Assembly: GCF_030052995.1 (NCBI RefSeq)
Contig: NZ_JASJPW010000001.1
Span: 3,214,001 to 3,278,000 of the forward strand
DNA from: Gemmobacter sp. 24YEA27
GTDB taxonomy: Bacteria > Pseudomonadota > Alphaproteobacteria > Rhodobacterales > Rhodobacteraceae
Direction of reading: 5' to 3'
DNA: 64,000 nt
In this document: piece by piece, positions 16,413 to 25,910 of the stretch
Position numbering within the stretch: position 1 is the stretch's first letter
Layout of the letters: each line of letters opens with the position of its first letter
The notes under the pieces: model-generated
What the model was told of the DNA's origin: nothing
The model's database searches: none
What the model saw: the letters and a program-made list of their open reading frames with translations, nothing else
Made by a program: the position numbers and the translations under genes

Positions 16413-17038
16413 TCAGTTGGCAGCGCCGTCCTTTTTCTCGTCTTTCTTAGCGGCCTGATCATTGCCGTCATCCTCGCGGACAGGCGCCGGATCGGCGGCC
16501 GAGACGAAGCCATCGCCATCGGTGTCATTGCGGGCAAAGGTCTTGCGGGCAGACTCGAGATCTTCTTCCAGCGACAGGAAGCCGTCCCGGTCGCGGTCGA
16601 GCAGCGCGAACCGCACAGCGGCCTGTTTCAGGCTGGCCTCAAAACGCTCGCCGCTCGGATCGCGGCCCTGATCTGCATATTGCTGGCGCAGGCGGCCCTC
16701 GAACTCAGCGACATATTCCGCCTCATTGAGCCTGCCATCGCCATCCTTATCGGCCCCCGGAACCGCTCGGTCCGCACCTCGATCAGCTCGTCAAGCGAGA
16801 CCTTGCCGTCGCCATTCTTGTCGTAAGAGGCGATAAAGGCCGCCTGGCTGTGGCCGCCGGCAATGCCCGGCTTCGGCGAGGCGTCGCCCGGATTGTCGGT
16901 CGCAGAACCGACAGTGGCGTCGGCCTGGGCCGGTTTGGCCTCTTCGCTCTGGGCGAAAGCGGCGCCGGAAAGGGCTGCGATCAGTGCGAGCCCCAGAACG
17001 GGGCTGAGGCTCAGGGTGGTTTTGCTGCGGTCGGCCAT
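16413..17038 (-). CDS. Secreted EF-hand protein (one-base frameshift)
   Basis: The N-terminal frame has a signal peptide (VLGLALIAALSGAAFA, cut near residue 29) and the first EF loop DKNGDGKVSLDE. The C-terminal frame holds DRDRDGFLSLEE and DTDGDGFVSAAD and ends in a Lys/Asp-rich tail. Between them, one added base in the C run at 16754-16758 restores another loop (DKDGDGRLNEAE) and gives 627 bases (208 residues). So four calcium loops are expected. The protein should be periplasmic. Its place between the TonB receptor and DUF2271 genes suggests a calcium- or metal-binding accessory role, which is unproven. Confidence 0.83.
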
Positions 17039-17129
17039 GGTGGGACTCCGTTCCTCTGGCTGTGGTCTGGCCGGGGTCCCGGCCGGGAAAGAGCGGGCCG
17101 GCCATCAAATGACGGCCGGCCCGGATGGA

Positions 17130-19132
17130 TCAGAAGGTCTTGATGATACCTACCTTGAAGTTGCGGCCCGGGCCGTTGCGGGTGGCCAGCGCCTGCATGT
17201 AATCGCGGTCGAAGAGGTTCTCGACGCCGAAGCGGATTTCGGTGCCTTCAAGCACGCCGTCCTGCGGACGGTAAGTTGCGCGCAGGTTGTGAACGGCAAA
17301 GCCCGGACGGATCACCGATTCGTCGTAACGGTCATAGGCGACCATTTCCCAGCTCAGATCGAGTTCGCGGTCCCAGCGCTTCCCGGCGACGACACGCAGC
17401 GAATTCGGCGGTGTCTGCGCATAGTTGGAGCGGTTCACAAGCTGGATGGTCTTTGACTCGAAGTTCACAATGCTGGTGCTGAGTTCGCCGTAATAGCCAC
17501 TTTCCATGCTATAGGCGGCCTCAAGCTCGAACCCGGTGCCCGCGATCCAGGCGGTGCTGGGCTCAGAGGTCGCGTTCCAGACATTGGTGTCGTAGATATT
17601 CCCTTTGATGCTGAAGGCATCCCCCGCCGAGAAGAGGTCGGCGGTACGCCAGGACGCCCCAAGTTCAATGGTGCGCGACTGCTCGTTGGTGGTCATGTAA
17701 TTGGCGCGCGTACCGCCGGCCCAGGGCTGGTTCTGATTCTCGAAGTCATCAAGGATCGGCAGACCCTCGGTATAGGCCAGGCTGCCGAACACCGCCGCGC
17801 CATTGGCGAATTCATAGCGCATATCAACGCCGCCCATCAGCGCGTCATTGTCAAAGTTAGTGACCGGGATCCGGGTCTGCGGATAATCTTTATAGGTGAT
17901 ATCCTGGGTCTCATACCGCATCGCGGGCGTGATGGTCAGGCCGTTGCCGAAATCGAATTTGTTGATCAGGAAGAAGGCTGTGCGGTCATCGGTGCCACCC
18001 GGAGCCGAACTGGCGGTCTTGCGCTCTTTCCGGATGAATTCGACACCGGCGCGCAGTTCGTTTTCGATGCTGCCGAAGGTAAAGCGCGCGGTGTTTTTCA
18101 CCGTGAGCTTGGTCGTCTCATACCGATGATCGGCATTCCTGAGCCCATCGGTGGGAACATAGGGCACCGAGGTGCTGTCGATCTGCTGATCGGCATAGGA
18201 CAGGATCACCCGCAGGTCGACCAGGTCATTGTCGAGCGGATTCCACCCATAGGTCAGTACCGCGTTGCGGCTTTCAACATCGCGGTCGACATTGCCAAAT
18301 GGATTGCCCCCGATCGCGTCATAGGGCACGTCGCGCTCGGCCATGGTGGTATTTGCCAGCGAGATGCTGACAAACTGGTCGCGTTCCTGGCCGAAGGTGA
18401 ACTTGCCCTTAAGACCCCATGACGGTGTTTTGAAGCCTTCGGCACCGAGGTCGGCACCCTTGCCATCGACCTGTTCGCCCAGGCGGCGCCAGACATAATT
18501 GGCCACGAATTCAGCGTTTTCCGAAGGCTGCCATGCCAGGATGGTCGATGAGGTGATGCCATCGCCATTCGTGTTGAAACTCAGCCCCTGGCGGAGCTTG
18601 TAGCCGATCTCGCCGCCGGTGAAATCCGAGGCATCCTTGGTTTCCAGCTGCACAATGCCGCCAACGACACCCGAGCCATATTCAAAGCTGCCGATGGTGC
18701 CGCGCATCACCGAAACGCTTTTAAACAGCTCCGGATCGGTGAAAAGCTGCGTGCCGATCCGGTATAGCTCTTCCGAACCCTGAGTCGCCCCGTCAATCGT
18801 GATCATCACCTTCTGGTTGGTGCCATATGTATTGCCGGCGCCAAAGCCGCGAATATTGATGCCGCCGCCAAGCGGCGTCGCGCCGTTGATCAGCGTGACC
18901 CCGGCACCGAGGAGATCAGCTCCGCGATGGTCGAGGCCTGGCGGTCATCCATCTCTTCCTGATCGATGGTGGTCACCGCAACGCCGGTATGGGTGGCCAC
19001 GTCACGTTTGGTGTCCAGGATGACGGTGCCGAGAGCCTCGGGCTCCGCTGTCGTCTGGGCGAGTGCCGCCACAGGGATAAGAAGCGCGCAACTGCTCAAG
19101 AGAGCCGCGCGCAATGAATTGCGTCCAGTCAT
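17130..19132 (-). CDS. TonB-dependent outer-membrane receptor (one-base frameshift)
   Basis: The protein is a gated outer-membrane channel for iron complexes, heme or similar ligands. The N-terminal frame (ATG at 19132, GAGGCGG upstream) has a signal peptide ending AALAQ and a plug start (VAVTTIDQEEMDDRQAS). The second frame carries the plug (GGGINIRGFGAGN, VMITIDGATQGSEELYRIG) and the beta-barrel, ending in the C-terminal aromatic of VGIIKTF. The frames meet at a C4 run (18899-18902); one added base gives 2004 bases (667 residues). It heads the unit that runs to the flavoprotein reductase. The ligand cannot be read from sequence; a heme/hemoglobin-type or siderophore receptor fits. Confidence 0.87.
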
Positions 19133-19624
19133 TACCGCCTCGCTTCGGGTCAGAATTTTGGGAGAGCGCTGGCGGTCTGATGCTGGCGGATGTGCCTGTT
19201 TCTGTCCTGATGCCTTGCACACTGAGTCTGCCGGCTGATCATGGGCACGGCGCATAACTGCTTAATCCTGGTGTAACTGTCAAGATTTGCAATCGAGCTG
19301 CCGGAACGTCGCGTTGCACTGGTGTGACATCCGGGTAACTCTGCCCCCTCGCCGCTGCCGTAAACGGCCTCAGGCGGGCCTTGGCATGTGCCTGGCGCCG
19401 GGCCGGGCCGTATGCCGGGCGGGGCCAGGCAGCGACAGGGGCGGCCAGCCGCAATGCCACCCCAGCGCGGCGGATGACCGGCCGCAAAGTCATTGCAGCT
19501 TGACATCCCCCCTCTGCTCGCGGTCTTTCGCGCATGGTATTCCGGTCCCCCGCCGTCGCGCCATGCGCCGCACCTGCCAGGTTCCAGCCGGTCCCTCTCG
19601 GTCAATCTGAACAGGAGTCATGTG
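19133..19624. promoter_or_regulatory. Divergent promoter region, TonB unit and YncE
   Basis: About 490 bases separate two divergent genes. A minus-strand TTGACA (19283-19278) faces the receptor gene, and a plus-strand TTGACA (19500-19505) faces the YncE-like gene; neither has a good -10 element. I looked for Fur, Irr or iron-rhodo boxes and could not support one. Short repeats of GGCCGGGCCG type occur near 19396-19406. Confidence 0.4.
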
Positions 19625-21052
19625 ATGGGTTTCCCTTTTCTGACAAACGGTTATCGTAAATCTGTCTTCGGGCTTACGCTTGCGGCCCTCACGCTGCCCG
19701 GCGCGGTTTTCGCCGAAAACAGCTTCCCCGCCCCGGTGGAATTCGAAGGTCGGTTCCGGGTCGTCCCCGCTGAACCCGGCAAGCCCGTCCTTCCCGGCAG
19801 CAGCGTCACCATAGAAGGCTCGGGCCTGAAACCGGGTCAGACGCTCGTGCTGCAACGCGGCGCTACGGTCCTGAGCAGCGATGCCCTGACCGCCGATGAC
19901 AAGGGCGCAGTCAGCTTTACCTTCACCCTGCCCGCAGATGCCGCAACCGGCCTGCATCCGGTGATTGCAATCATGGACCAGCCCTCCTCGACCTCGCTTT
20001 TCGATGTGAAAGTGTCAAAGGATGTGCCGCTTTCGGGCGCGGACGGGTTCAGCGTGACCCGCGTGAAATCTGCCCCCGGCCTCTATCAGTCGGTCTATAG
20101 CGCGAAATCGAATGCGCTCTTTGTGGCCGCCGCGAATTTCCGGCCGCCGGCTGCTGCACTGCTGAAGCTGAACCCGGAAACGCTGGACGTGGTCGCCGAA
20201 GTCACGCCGCCGCCCCTGCCCGAAGACCAGCGCCGCGCGCCGGCGGAAGGTCAGCCCGATAATGGCCCGCAGCCGGTGGCGCTGTTCGGCCTGGCGGTCG
20301 ATGACGAGAAAGGCACGATCTGGGGCACCAACACCTTTGACAATTCGGTCGCGGTCTATGCCCAGGACGATCTGGCGCTGATCAAACAATTCCCGCCGGG
20401 CGAGGTCTATCATGCCCGCGACGTCAAGGTGGATGCAAAGCGCGGCCGCGCCTATGTCTCGGCCTCGGCCACCAATGGCGTGCATGTGTTCGACACAGAA
20501 ACCCTTGAGAAGGTTGCGGTTATTGAGATCACCTCTGGCATTCGCGGCGGGGAATTCTCGCTGATGAGCATCGCGGTCGATCCGGACGGCAATCGCCTTT
20601 TCGCGGTCAGCCGCAAATCGAACGAGCTCGCGGAGATCGACCTGACCACGAATACCGTGACCCGGATTCTGCCGCTGCCGGGCGCGAAAAATGCCTCCGG
20701 CGTCGATTTCGACGCGGCGACCGGCACGATCTATGTCGCCTCGCAAGACAGCGACAACCTGCTGATCGTCGATCCGGCCTCGGGAGAGGTGAAGCATGAT
20801 GTCACCACCGGCGCCGGCGCGCTGAATGTGGTGTTTGACCCGGTGCAAAAGCTCGCTTTCGTGTCGAACCGCGGGGCTGGCACGGTGACGGTGGTGTCGC
20901 CCGAGGGCGAGGTCGTCGCCAATCTCGATGGCGGCAGCTATCCGAACCATGTGGCGCGTGACGGGAAAGGCAATATCTTTGCCGCCAACAAATCACTTGG
21001 CGCCGAGGATGCGACCGCCGACCATATCACCCTGATCCATAAGGCGAACTGA
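19625..21052 (+). CDS. YncE-like periplasmic beta-propeller protein
   Basis: The product (475 residues from the ATG at 19625; a GTG lies one codon earlier) has a signal peptide (SVFGLTLAALTLPGAVFA) and an Ig-like N-terminal stretch (VTIEGSGLKPGQTLVLQRG). A seven-bladed propeller follows, with repeated blades such as GRAYVSASATNGVHVFDTET, NRLFAVSRKSNELAEIDLTT and GTIYVASQDSDNLLIVDP. AGGAG precedes the start. In E. coli, YncE is iron-repressed and linked to a TonB receptor, and here the gene is divergent from a receptor operon, so a shared role in metal uptake is a reasonable inference. A strong terminator follows. Confidence 0.85.
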   Translation: MGFPFLTNGYRKSVFGLTLAALTLPGAVFAENSFPAPVEFEGRFRVVPAEPGKPVLPGSSVTIEGSGLKPGQTLVLQRGATVLSSDALTADDKGAVSFTFTLPADAATGLHPVIAIMDQPSSTSLFDVKVSKDVPLSGADGFSVTRVKSAPGLYQSVYSAKSNALFVAAANFRPPAAALLKLNPETLDVVAEVTPPPLPEDQRRAPAEGQPDNGPQPVALFGLAVDDEKGTIWGTNTFDNSVAVYAQDDLALIKQFPPGEVYHARDVKVDAKRGRAYVSASATNGVHVFDTETLEKVAVIEITSGIRGGEFSLMSIAVDPDGNRLFAVSRKSNELAEIDLTTNTVTRILPLPGAKNASGVDFDAATGTIYVASQDSDNLLIVDPASGEVKHDVTTGAGALNVVFDPVQKLAFVSNRGAGTVTVVSPEGEVVANLDGGSYPNHVARDGKGNIFAANKSLGAEDATADHITLIHKAN

Positions 21053-21084
21053 TCACCGCACCTCTGTGACGGCAATCCAGCTGA

Positions 21085-21120
21085 AAACCGCAGCCGGCAA
21101 CCCGGCTGCGGTTTTTTTTA
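21085..21120 (+). terminator. Rho-independent terminator after yncE-like gene
   Basis: A 13-bp perfect stem (AAACCGCAGCCGG with CCGGCTGCGGTTT), a 4-base loop and a T8 tail lie 32 bases after the stop. It may also serve the convergent hydrolase gene. Confidence 0.93.
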
Positions 21121-21150
21121 TGAGCATCGGATGCGGTGTGAGCTGTGCCG

Positions 21151-22809
21151 TCAAATACCCTGCCCGGCGAAAATCGCTTCGAGCCGCGCCATCATCTCCG
21201 GGTCATAGTCGCCGCCCAGAACCTCGGCCCAGGCCCTGAGATAGTGTTTCGCGGCATAGACATGGCCATGCCCCGGCGGCGTGGTGGTCGCGGTCATCAT
21301 GTCAAACCCAAGCTGAAGAAAGGTCACCACCGGCCACCATCTGAGGCTCGGGCTGACATCGGGGCCACGCGATCCCCTGAGCCAGGCCGGCGCGCGCCAC
21401 AAAGTCCCGGTCGAGAAAAACACAATCGGGTCAGAGGGATATTCAAGGTAAATCATTCGCATCACCCCCCAGGGGGCGTATATATGGGTCTGAGGCTCCT
21501 GCGTCATCACCCTGATGGCCGAACCGTCCCGGTAACGCGGGGCCCAGGCCGGGCTGTCCGGCACACGGCTGGCCAGCAGCTGCTGCCAGCCGCGCATGGC
21601 GAAGGGCGGTCCGGCCCAGAGCGCACCCTGGGGCGGGTCTGACAAAAGATCCTGCCAGGAGATCGGCAATTCACCATTGCGCGCCCCCAGCGAGAGGCCG
21701 AACAGATAAAGCTCGGGCCGGCCTGCCTCCGGCAGGTTGCGCCAATGGCCATAGATTTCGCGAAACACTGCGACTGCGCTTTCTGCGCCATATTCCGGTT
21801 GCAAAATCAATGACATCCAGCTGGGCAGATAGGAATACTGCACCGCCACCACCGCCAGATCGCCGCCGGTGAGATAATCCAGCGGCTGCATCCCCGCCGG
21901 GTCCATCCAGCCGGTGCCGGTCGGCGTTGCGATCACCAGCACGCGGCGGTCAAAAGCGCCGACGCGCAGCGCCTCTTCCAGCGCCAGCCGCCCCCGCTGA
22001 TCGGCGTCAGGGGCCGAATTCAGCCCGACATAGATGCGCAGCGGCTCCAGCGCCGGCGCCCCGGTGACCGCCGTGATCGCCGCCGCATCGGGCTCTGCAA
22101 GAACCCAGTCACGTCCCGCAGCGCCCAGCCCGTCCCATCCGACAAGCGAGGCGGCAGAACCCGATTTCAACGCATCTGCCGGCGCCGCCTTTTCCGGCGG
22201 GATCAGCCGGTCAAGGGCTGCATAGGTCTCGTCCAGCGCCTGCAAAACGCGGCCCAGCATCACATCATTGCCGATCGCCCAGAAAAGCAGCAGCGCCAGC
22301 GTGATCCCGGTCAGCTTCGCCAGTCGGCGCGGGATAAACGCTTCAAGCTGTGTCGCAATCACGCGCCAGAGCCGGCGGAACAGCCGGCCCAGAAACACCA
22401 GCACCAGCGCGACAAAGGCCGCGACCGCGAGAATCGTGAACGGGCGCGCGGTCTCGACCGGCGGGATCCCCATCGCGGCATGGATATCATTTTGCCAGCC
22501 CGTGACATTCCACAGCGCCCAGAGGATCGCCACCGCCGCGATCAACAGCCCAAGCGCCATCTTGATCTGCAGCACCCTGGGCGCGGCGGGACCGGATTCG
22601 ACCACCCAATGGCGCAGAACCATCAGCGTATAGCCAGCCAGATAGCCAATCGCGAAACAGATGCCGCCAAGCGCGCCCTGCACCAGAGCGGCGCGCGGAA
22701 TCAGCGAAGGCGATAGAGAGACCGCGAAGAAAAGCGCCCCCAATGCCAGACCCGCCGCCGAGGGCCGGCCAAAAAGTGAGGCATCTTTAACTCTGCGCCA
22801 ACGCAACAT
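21151..22809 (-). CDS. Membrane alpha/beta-hydrolase (Abhydrolase_9 family)
   Basis: The 552-residue protein has five or so N-terminal membrane helices (residues about 15-180), matching the N-terminal domain of this family. A hydrolase domain follows with the nucleophile elbow FGLSLGARNG near residue 372, an acid region, and a C-terminal His in PGHGHVYAAKHYLRAW. The catalytic part should lie at the membrane surface. Substrate and physiological role are unknown. It faces the yncE-like gene and is separate from the RpiR regulator gene, 70 bases upstream in the same direction. Confidence 0.8.
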   Translation of the reverse strand: MLRWRRVKDASLFGRPSAAGLALGALFFAVSLSPSLIPRAALVQGALGGICFAIGYLAGYTLMVLRHWVVESGPAAPRVLQIKMALGLLIAAVAILWALWNVTGWQNDIHAAMGIPPVETARPFTILAVAAFVALVLVFLGRLFRRLWRVIATQLEAFIPRRLAKLTGITLALLLFWAIGNDVMLGRVLQALDETYAALDRLIPPEKAAPADALKSGSAASLVGWDGLGAAGRDWVLAEPDAAAITAVTGAPALEPLRIYVGLNSAPDADQRGRLALEEALRVGAFDRRVLVIATPTGTGWMDPAGMQPLDYLTGGDLAVVAVQYSYLPSWMSLILQPEYGAESAVAVFREIYGHWRNLPEAGRPELYLFGLSLGARNGELPISWQDLLSDPPQGALWAGPPFAMRGWQQLLASRVPDSPAWAPRYRDGSAIRVMTQEPQTHIYAPWGVMRMIYLEYPSDPIVFFSTGTLWRAPAWLRGSRGPDVSPSLRWWPVVTFLQLGFDMMTATTTPPGHGHVYAAKHYLRAWAEVLGGDYDPEMMARLEAIFAGQGI

Positions 22810-22878
22810 TCCGGGCTCCGTCCTGAAGTGATGGGCAGTTTCGCCGCCCGCATGGCGGGGTCAAGGCCCGGCGTTCCC

Positions 22879-23757
22879 CTACCGCCCCTGGGCCATTTTC
22901 GGCGCGCGAAAGACACGGGTGCGGGCAAAACAATCTTCCAGCCGGTTCAGCCGGTCCCTAACCTGATCCGGCATATGGGACTGGATCTGCGCCAGCAGCG
23001 CCTCGACCACCATCAAAAGCACTGCGGTCGAATCCCAGGCCGCGGGCATTTCGATATGGCAGGGCAGCACATGGCGCGAATGCGAGGCCGCGGGCGAAAG
23101 CCAGCGATCGGTGATCAGCACCACCTCTGCCCCCTGGACCGCCGCGAATTCGGCAAATTGCACCGCATTCGATTCGTAGCGGCGGATATCAAAAATCACC
23201 ACCACATCACCGGGCGTGAGATCCAGCAGCGCCTGCTGCCAGTCGGTGAGGTGATCGGCGATCCAGGTAACGTCGGGGCGGATGACCCTGAGCAGCGTCG
23301 CCATGTAATCGGCCAGCGCATGGGTGAGCCGCCCGCCCATCACCACCACCCGGCGCGACATATCCGCCATCAGCGCCGCAGACCCGTTGAAATCCGCCGC
23401 CGGGATCAGATTCAGTGTGGCGCCGATATTGGCAACGACCTGCGCGGCAAAGCCCTGGAGCGGGTGGCTCCGCCCTTCTCCGGGTACCGCCGGGGCGCCA
23501 AGCGGGGTCACAAGAAGGTCTTCGACTTCGACCCGAAGCGCCGCCTGGTAATCCGACCAGCCCCTGAAGCCCAGCTTTTGCACCAGCCGCACGATGGTGG
23601 GCGAGGACACATCCGCCGCCCGCGCCAGTGTGGTGATCGAGCCGAGCGCCGACATCGGAAAATGCGACAGGATATGGGTCGCGACCTGGCGCTCGGCCCG
23701 GGTCAGATCATTGAGCGAGGCCCGCATTCTATTTTCGATGCTCAGGCCCTGATCCAT
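22879..23757 (-). CDS. MurR/RpiR-family transcriptional regulator
   Basis: The 292-residue protein has an N-terminal RpiR helix-turn-helix (residues about 5-80, with LARAADVSSPTIVRLVQKLG) and a C-terminal SIS sugar-phosphate-type domain (about 130-270, with VVVMGGRLTHALADYMA and DVVVIFDIRRYESNAVQF). It is divergent from the TRAP transporter genes, the usual arrangement for a local repressor or activator of a catabolic operon. The SIS domain suggests an effector from the pathway below, not necessarily a sugar phosphate. Confidence 0.9.
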   Translation of the reverse strand: MDQGLSIENRMRASLNDLTRAERQVATHILSHFPMSALGSITTLARAADVSSPTIVRLVQKLGFRGWSDYQAALRVEVEDLLVTPLGAPAVPGEGRSHPLQGFAAQVVANIGATLNLIPAADFNGSAALMADMSRRVVVMGGRLTHALADYMATLLRVIRPDVTWIADHLTDWQQALLDLTPGDVVVIFDIRRYESNAVQFAEFAAVQGAEVVLITDRWLSPAASHSRHVLPCHIEMPAAWDSTAVLLMVVEALLAQIQSHMPDQVRDRLNRLEDCFARTRVFRAPKMAQGR

Positions 23758-23827
23758 GCGTTCCCCTTTGCGGCAGCGTCCCCCGGGGCTTCGTTACCCC
23801 GGAAATGTCACGGACAGGGTTGCAGAA

Positions 23828-23868
23828 AAGATTGTAACAGGAAACAGCATTCTGAAATAATCTTGACA
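23828..23868 (+). promoter_or_regulatory. Candidate operator and -35 box of the TRAP operon
   Basis: AAGATT (23828-23833) and AATCTT (23859-23864) form an inverted repeat. The right arm overlaps TTGACA (23863-23868). It lies in the 255-base gap between rpiR and dctQ, a natural place for RpiR to bind. Support is positional only. Confidence 0.4.
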
Positions 23869-24012
23869 GCGCCCCCGCCACAGGGTGACCCTTGGGAAAA
23901 AATCAGGGAGCCGACTCGTCCATGTCCTTTCCGGGATCATCCTCCTGCCGGCTCTGCCGGGCGGGTCAAGTCTGTCGCCCTCTGTTCCCTGCCGGCTGCG
24001 GAGGCTGACCCG

Positions 24013-24519
24013 ATGCCACTCTTTTTTATCCGGCTCGTGCTGATCATCGAAAAGATCAACACCGTCATCGGCCGCCTCGCGATGTATCTGATCTTCGCGC
24101 TGGCCGGTGTCCTGCTGTACTCGGTGATCGCAAAGGCGTTTTTCCGCCCCGCGCTCTGGACCCAGGAAATGGCCCAGTTCACTATGGTCGGCTATTTCGT
24201 CCTTGGCGGTGCCTATTCGCTGATCCTTGGCGCCAATGTGCGGATGGACCTGCTTTACGGCCGCTGGAGCGTGAAAACCCAGGCGCTGGTCGATTGCGTC
24301 ACCGTTTTCTGCATGATCTTCTTCCTCGTCATCGTCCTGTGGGGCGGGATTGAAAGCACGATCTACGCATTCGAATTCGGCGAGCGGTCCCGCACTGTCT
24401 GGCGGCCCTATATGGCGCCGATCAAGATTGTGATCTGCTTCGGCGTCTTCCTGATGATCCTGCAATCCATCGCCTTTCTCATCCGCGACATTGCGACTTT
24501 GCGCGGAGTGAAAATCTGA
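24013..24519 (+). CDS. TRAP transporter small permease (DctQ)
   Basis: The 168-residue protein has four membrane helices (about 18-40, 50-75, 95-118 and 135-158) and the DctQ-typical region WTQEMAQFTMVGYFVLGGAY. It should form the permease with the large subunit that starts at its stop codon (TGATG overlap). The ATG at 24013 is taken because the helix pattern starts here; the longer upstream frame is not protein-like. It transports with the DctP protein encoded downstream, driven by a sodium or proton gradient. Confidence 0.9.
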   Translation: MPLFFIRLVLIIEKINTVIGRLAMYLIFALAGVLLYSVIAKAFFRPALWTQEMAQFTMVGYFVLGGAYSLILGANVRMDLLYGRWSVKTQALVDCVTVFCMIFFLVIVLWGGIESTIYAFEFGERSRTVWRPYMAPIKIVICFGVFLMILQSIAFLIRDIATLRGVKI

Positions 24520-25864
24520 TGCCCTACGAATATATCGCCATTGTCATGTTCATGGGCATGATGGCCATGCTCATGACCGGCCAGCGGGTCTTTGCCGGCA
24601 TCGGTTTTGTCGCCGTGGTCGCCACCATCGCGCTTTGGGGGGATCGGGGGGTTATGACATCGCCTTCACCACCACCATCAAGCTGATGAACTGGTATCCG
24701 ATGCTCACCCTGCCGATGTTCGTCTGGATGGGCTATGTGATGTCCGAGGCGCGCCTCGCCGATGATCTTTACAAGATGTTCCATGTCTGGTTCGGGCCGA
24801 TCCCCGGCGGTCTGGCGATTGGCACGATCCTCCTGATGGTGCTGATCTCTGCCATGAACGGGCTGTCGGTCGCGGGCCTTGCCATCGGCGCCACCATCGC
24901 CCTGCCCGAGCTTCTGAAGCGCGGCTATGACAAGCGGATGGTCACCGGCATCATCCAGGGCGGCTCATCCCTGGGCATTCTGGTGCCGCCTTCGATCGTC
25001 CTGGTGCTTTATTCGATGATCGCGCGCCAGCCGGTCGGGCAAATCTGGCTTGCAGGCGTCTTCCCGGGCCTGCTGATGGCCGGTTTCTTCCTGCTTTATG
25101 TGGTGATCCGCTGCGGCATCAACCCAAAGCTTGGCCCGCCGCTGAGCCAGGAGGAGCGCGATTCCATCACCTGGGGCGAGAAGATCCGGCTGCTGCGCGC
25201 CGGAATCCTGCCTGTCGTGATCTTTGCCTCGATGATGGGCCCCTTCGTGATGGGCTATGTCAGCCTGGTCGAAGCCTCGGTGGTCGGGGCGATGATTGCC
25301 ACCCTGGTCGCCCTGTTCAAAGGACGTATCACAAAAAAGGTCTGGGAGAACTGCCTCGTCAACACGCTGGGCGTCACCTGCATGTTCATGTGGATCCTGC
25401 TCGCCGCAATGGCCTTTGGGGCAGTTTTCGACGGGCTGGGTGCCGTGCGGGCCATCGAGGGCTTCTTCCTCGATGATCTGGGCCTTGGCCCCTGGGGCAT
25501 CGTGATCCTGATGCAGGTCTCGTTCCTGCTCATGGGCATGTTCCTTGACGACACCGCCATGCTGGTGATTGTGGCGCCGCTCTATATTCCGCTGGTCGCG
25601 AAACTGGATCTCGGCATGCCGCCACAGGATGTGCTGATCTGGTACGGGGTGCTTTACACCATCACCTGTCAGGTGGCCTATATCACGCCGCCCTTCGGCT
25701 ATAACCTGTTCCTGATGCGCGCCATGGCGCCGGACCATGTTTCACTCTCTGATATTTACCGCTCCATCGTACCGATTGTCGCGATTATGATCCTGACTTT
25801 GGCCGTGATCATGACCTTCCCCGAGATCGCACTTTGGCTGCCACATCAGGTTTATGGACAATAG
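24519..25864 (+). CDS. TRAP transporter large permease (DctM), one-base frameshift
   Basis: The protein has about 12 membrane helices. It shows DctM signatures such as GYVMSEARLADDLYKMFHVW, IIQGGSSLGILVPPSIVLVL and FLDDTAMLVIVAPLYIPL. The first 40 or so codons (MPYEYIAIVMFMGMMAM onward) are in a different frame from the rest. One base added to the G6 run at 24646-24651 reads LWGDRGGYDIAFTTTIKLM and gives 1347 bases (448 residues), the usual size. It overlaps dctQ by TGATG. I treat the break as a likely base-calling error because all else is intact. Confidence 0.88.
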
Positions 25865-25910
25865 CCGGGCAAACCGGCATTCAATTAAGAACCCACCAAC
25901 GGAGGTAAAG

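Noticed and set aside
19133..19624. Fur or iron-rhodo box in front of the TonB receptor
   Set aside because: No sequence close enough to a known iron box was seen, although the context would fit.
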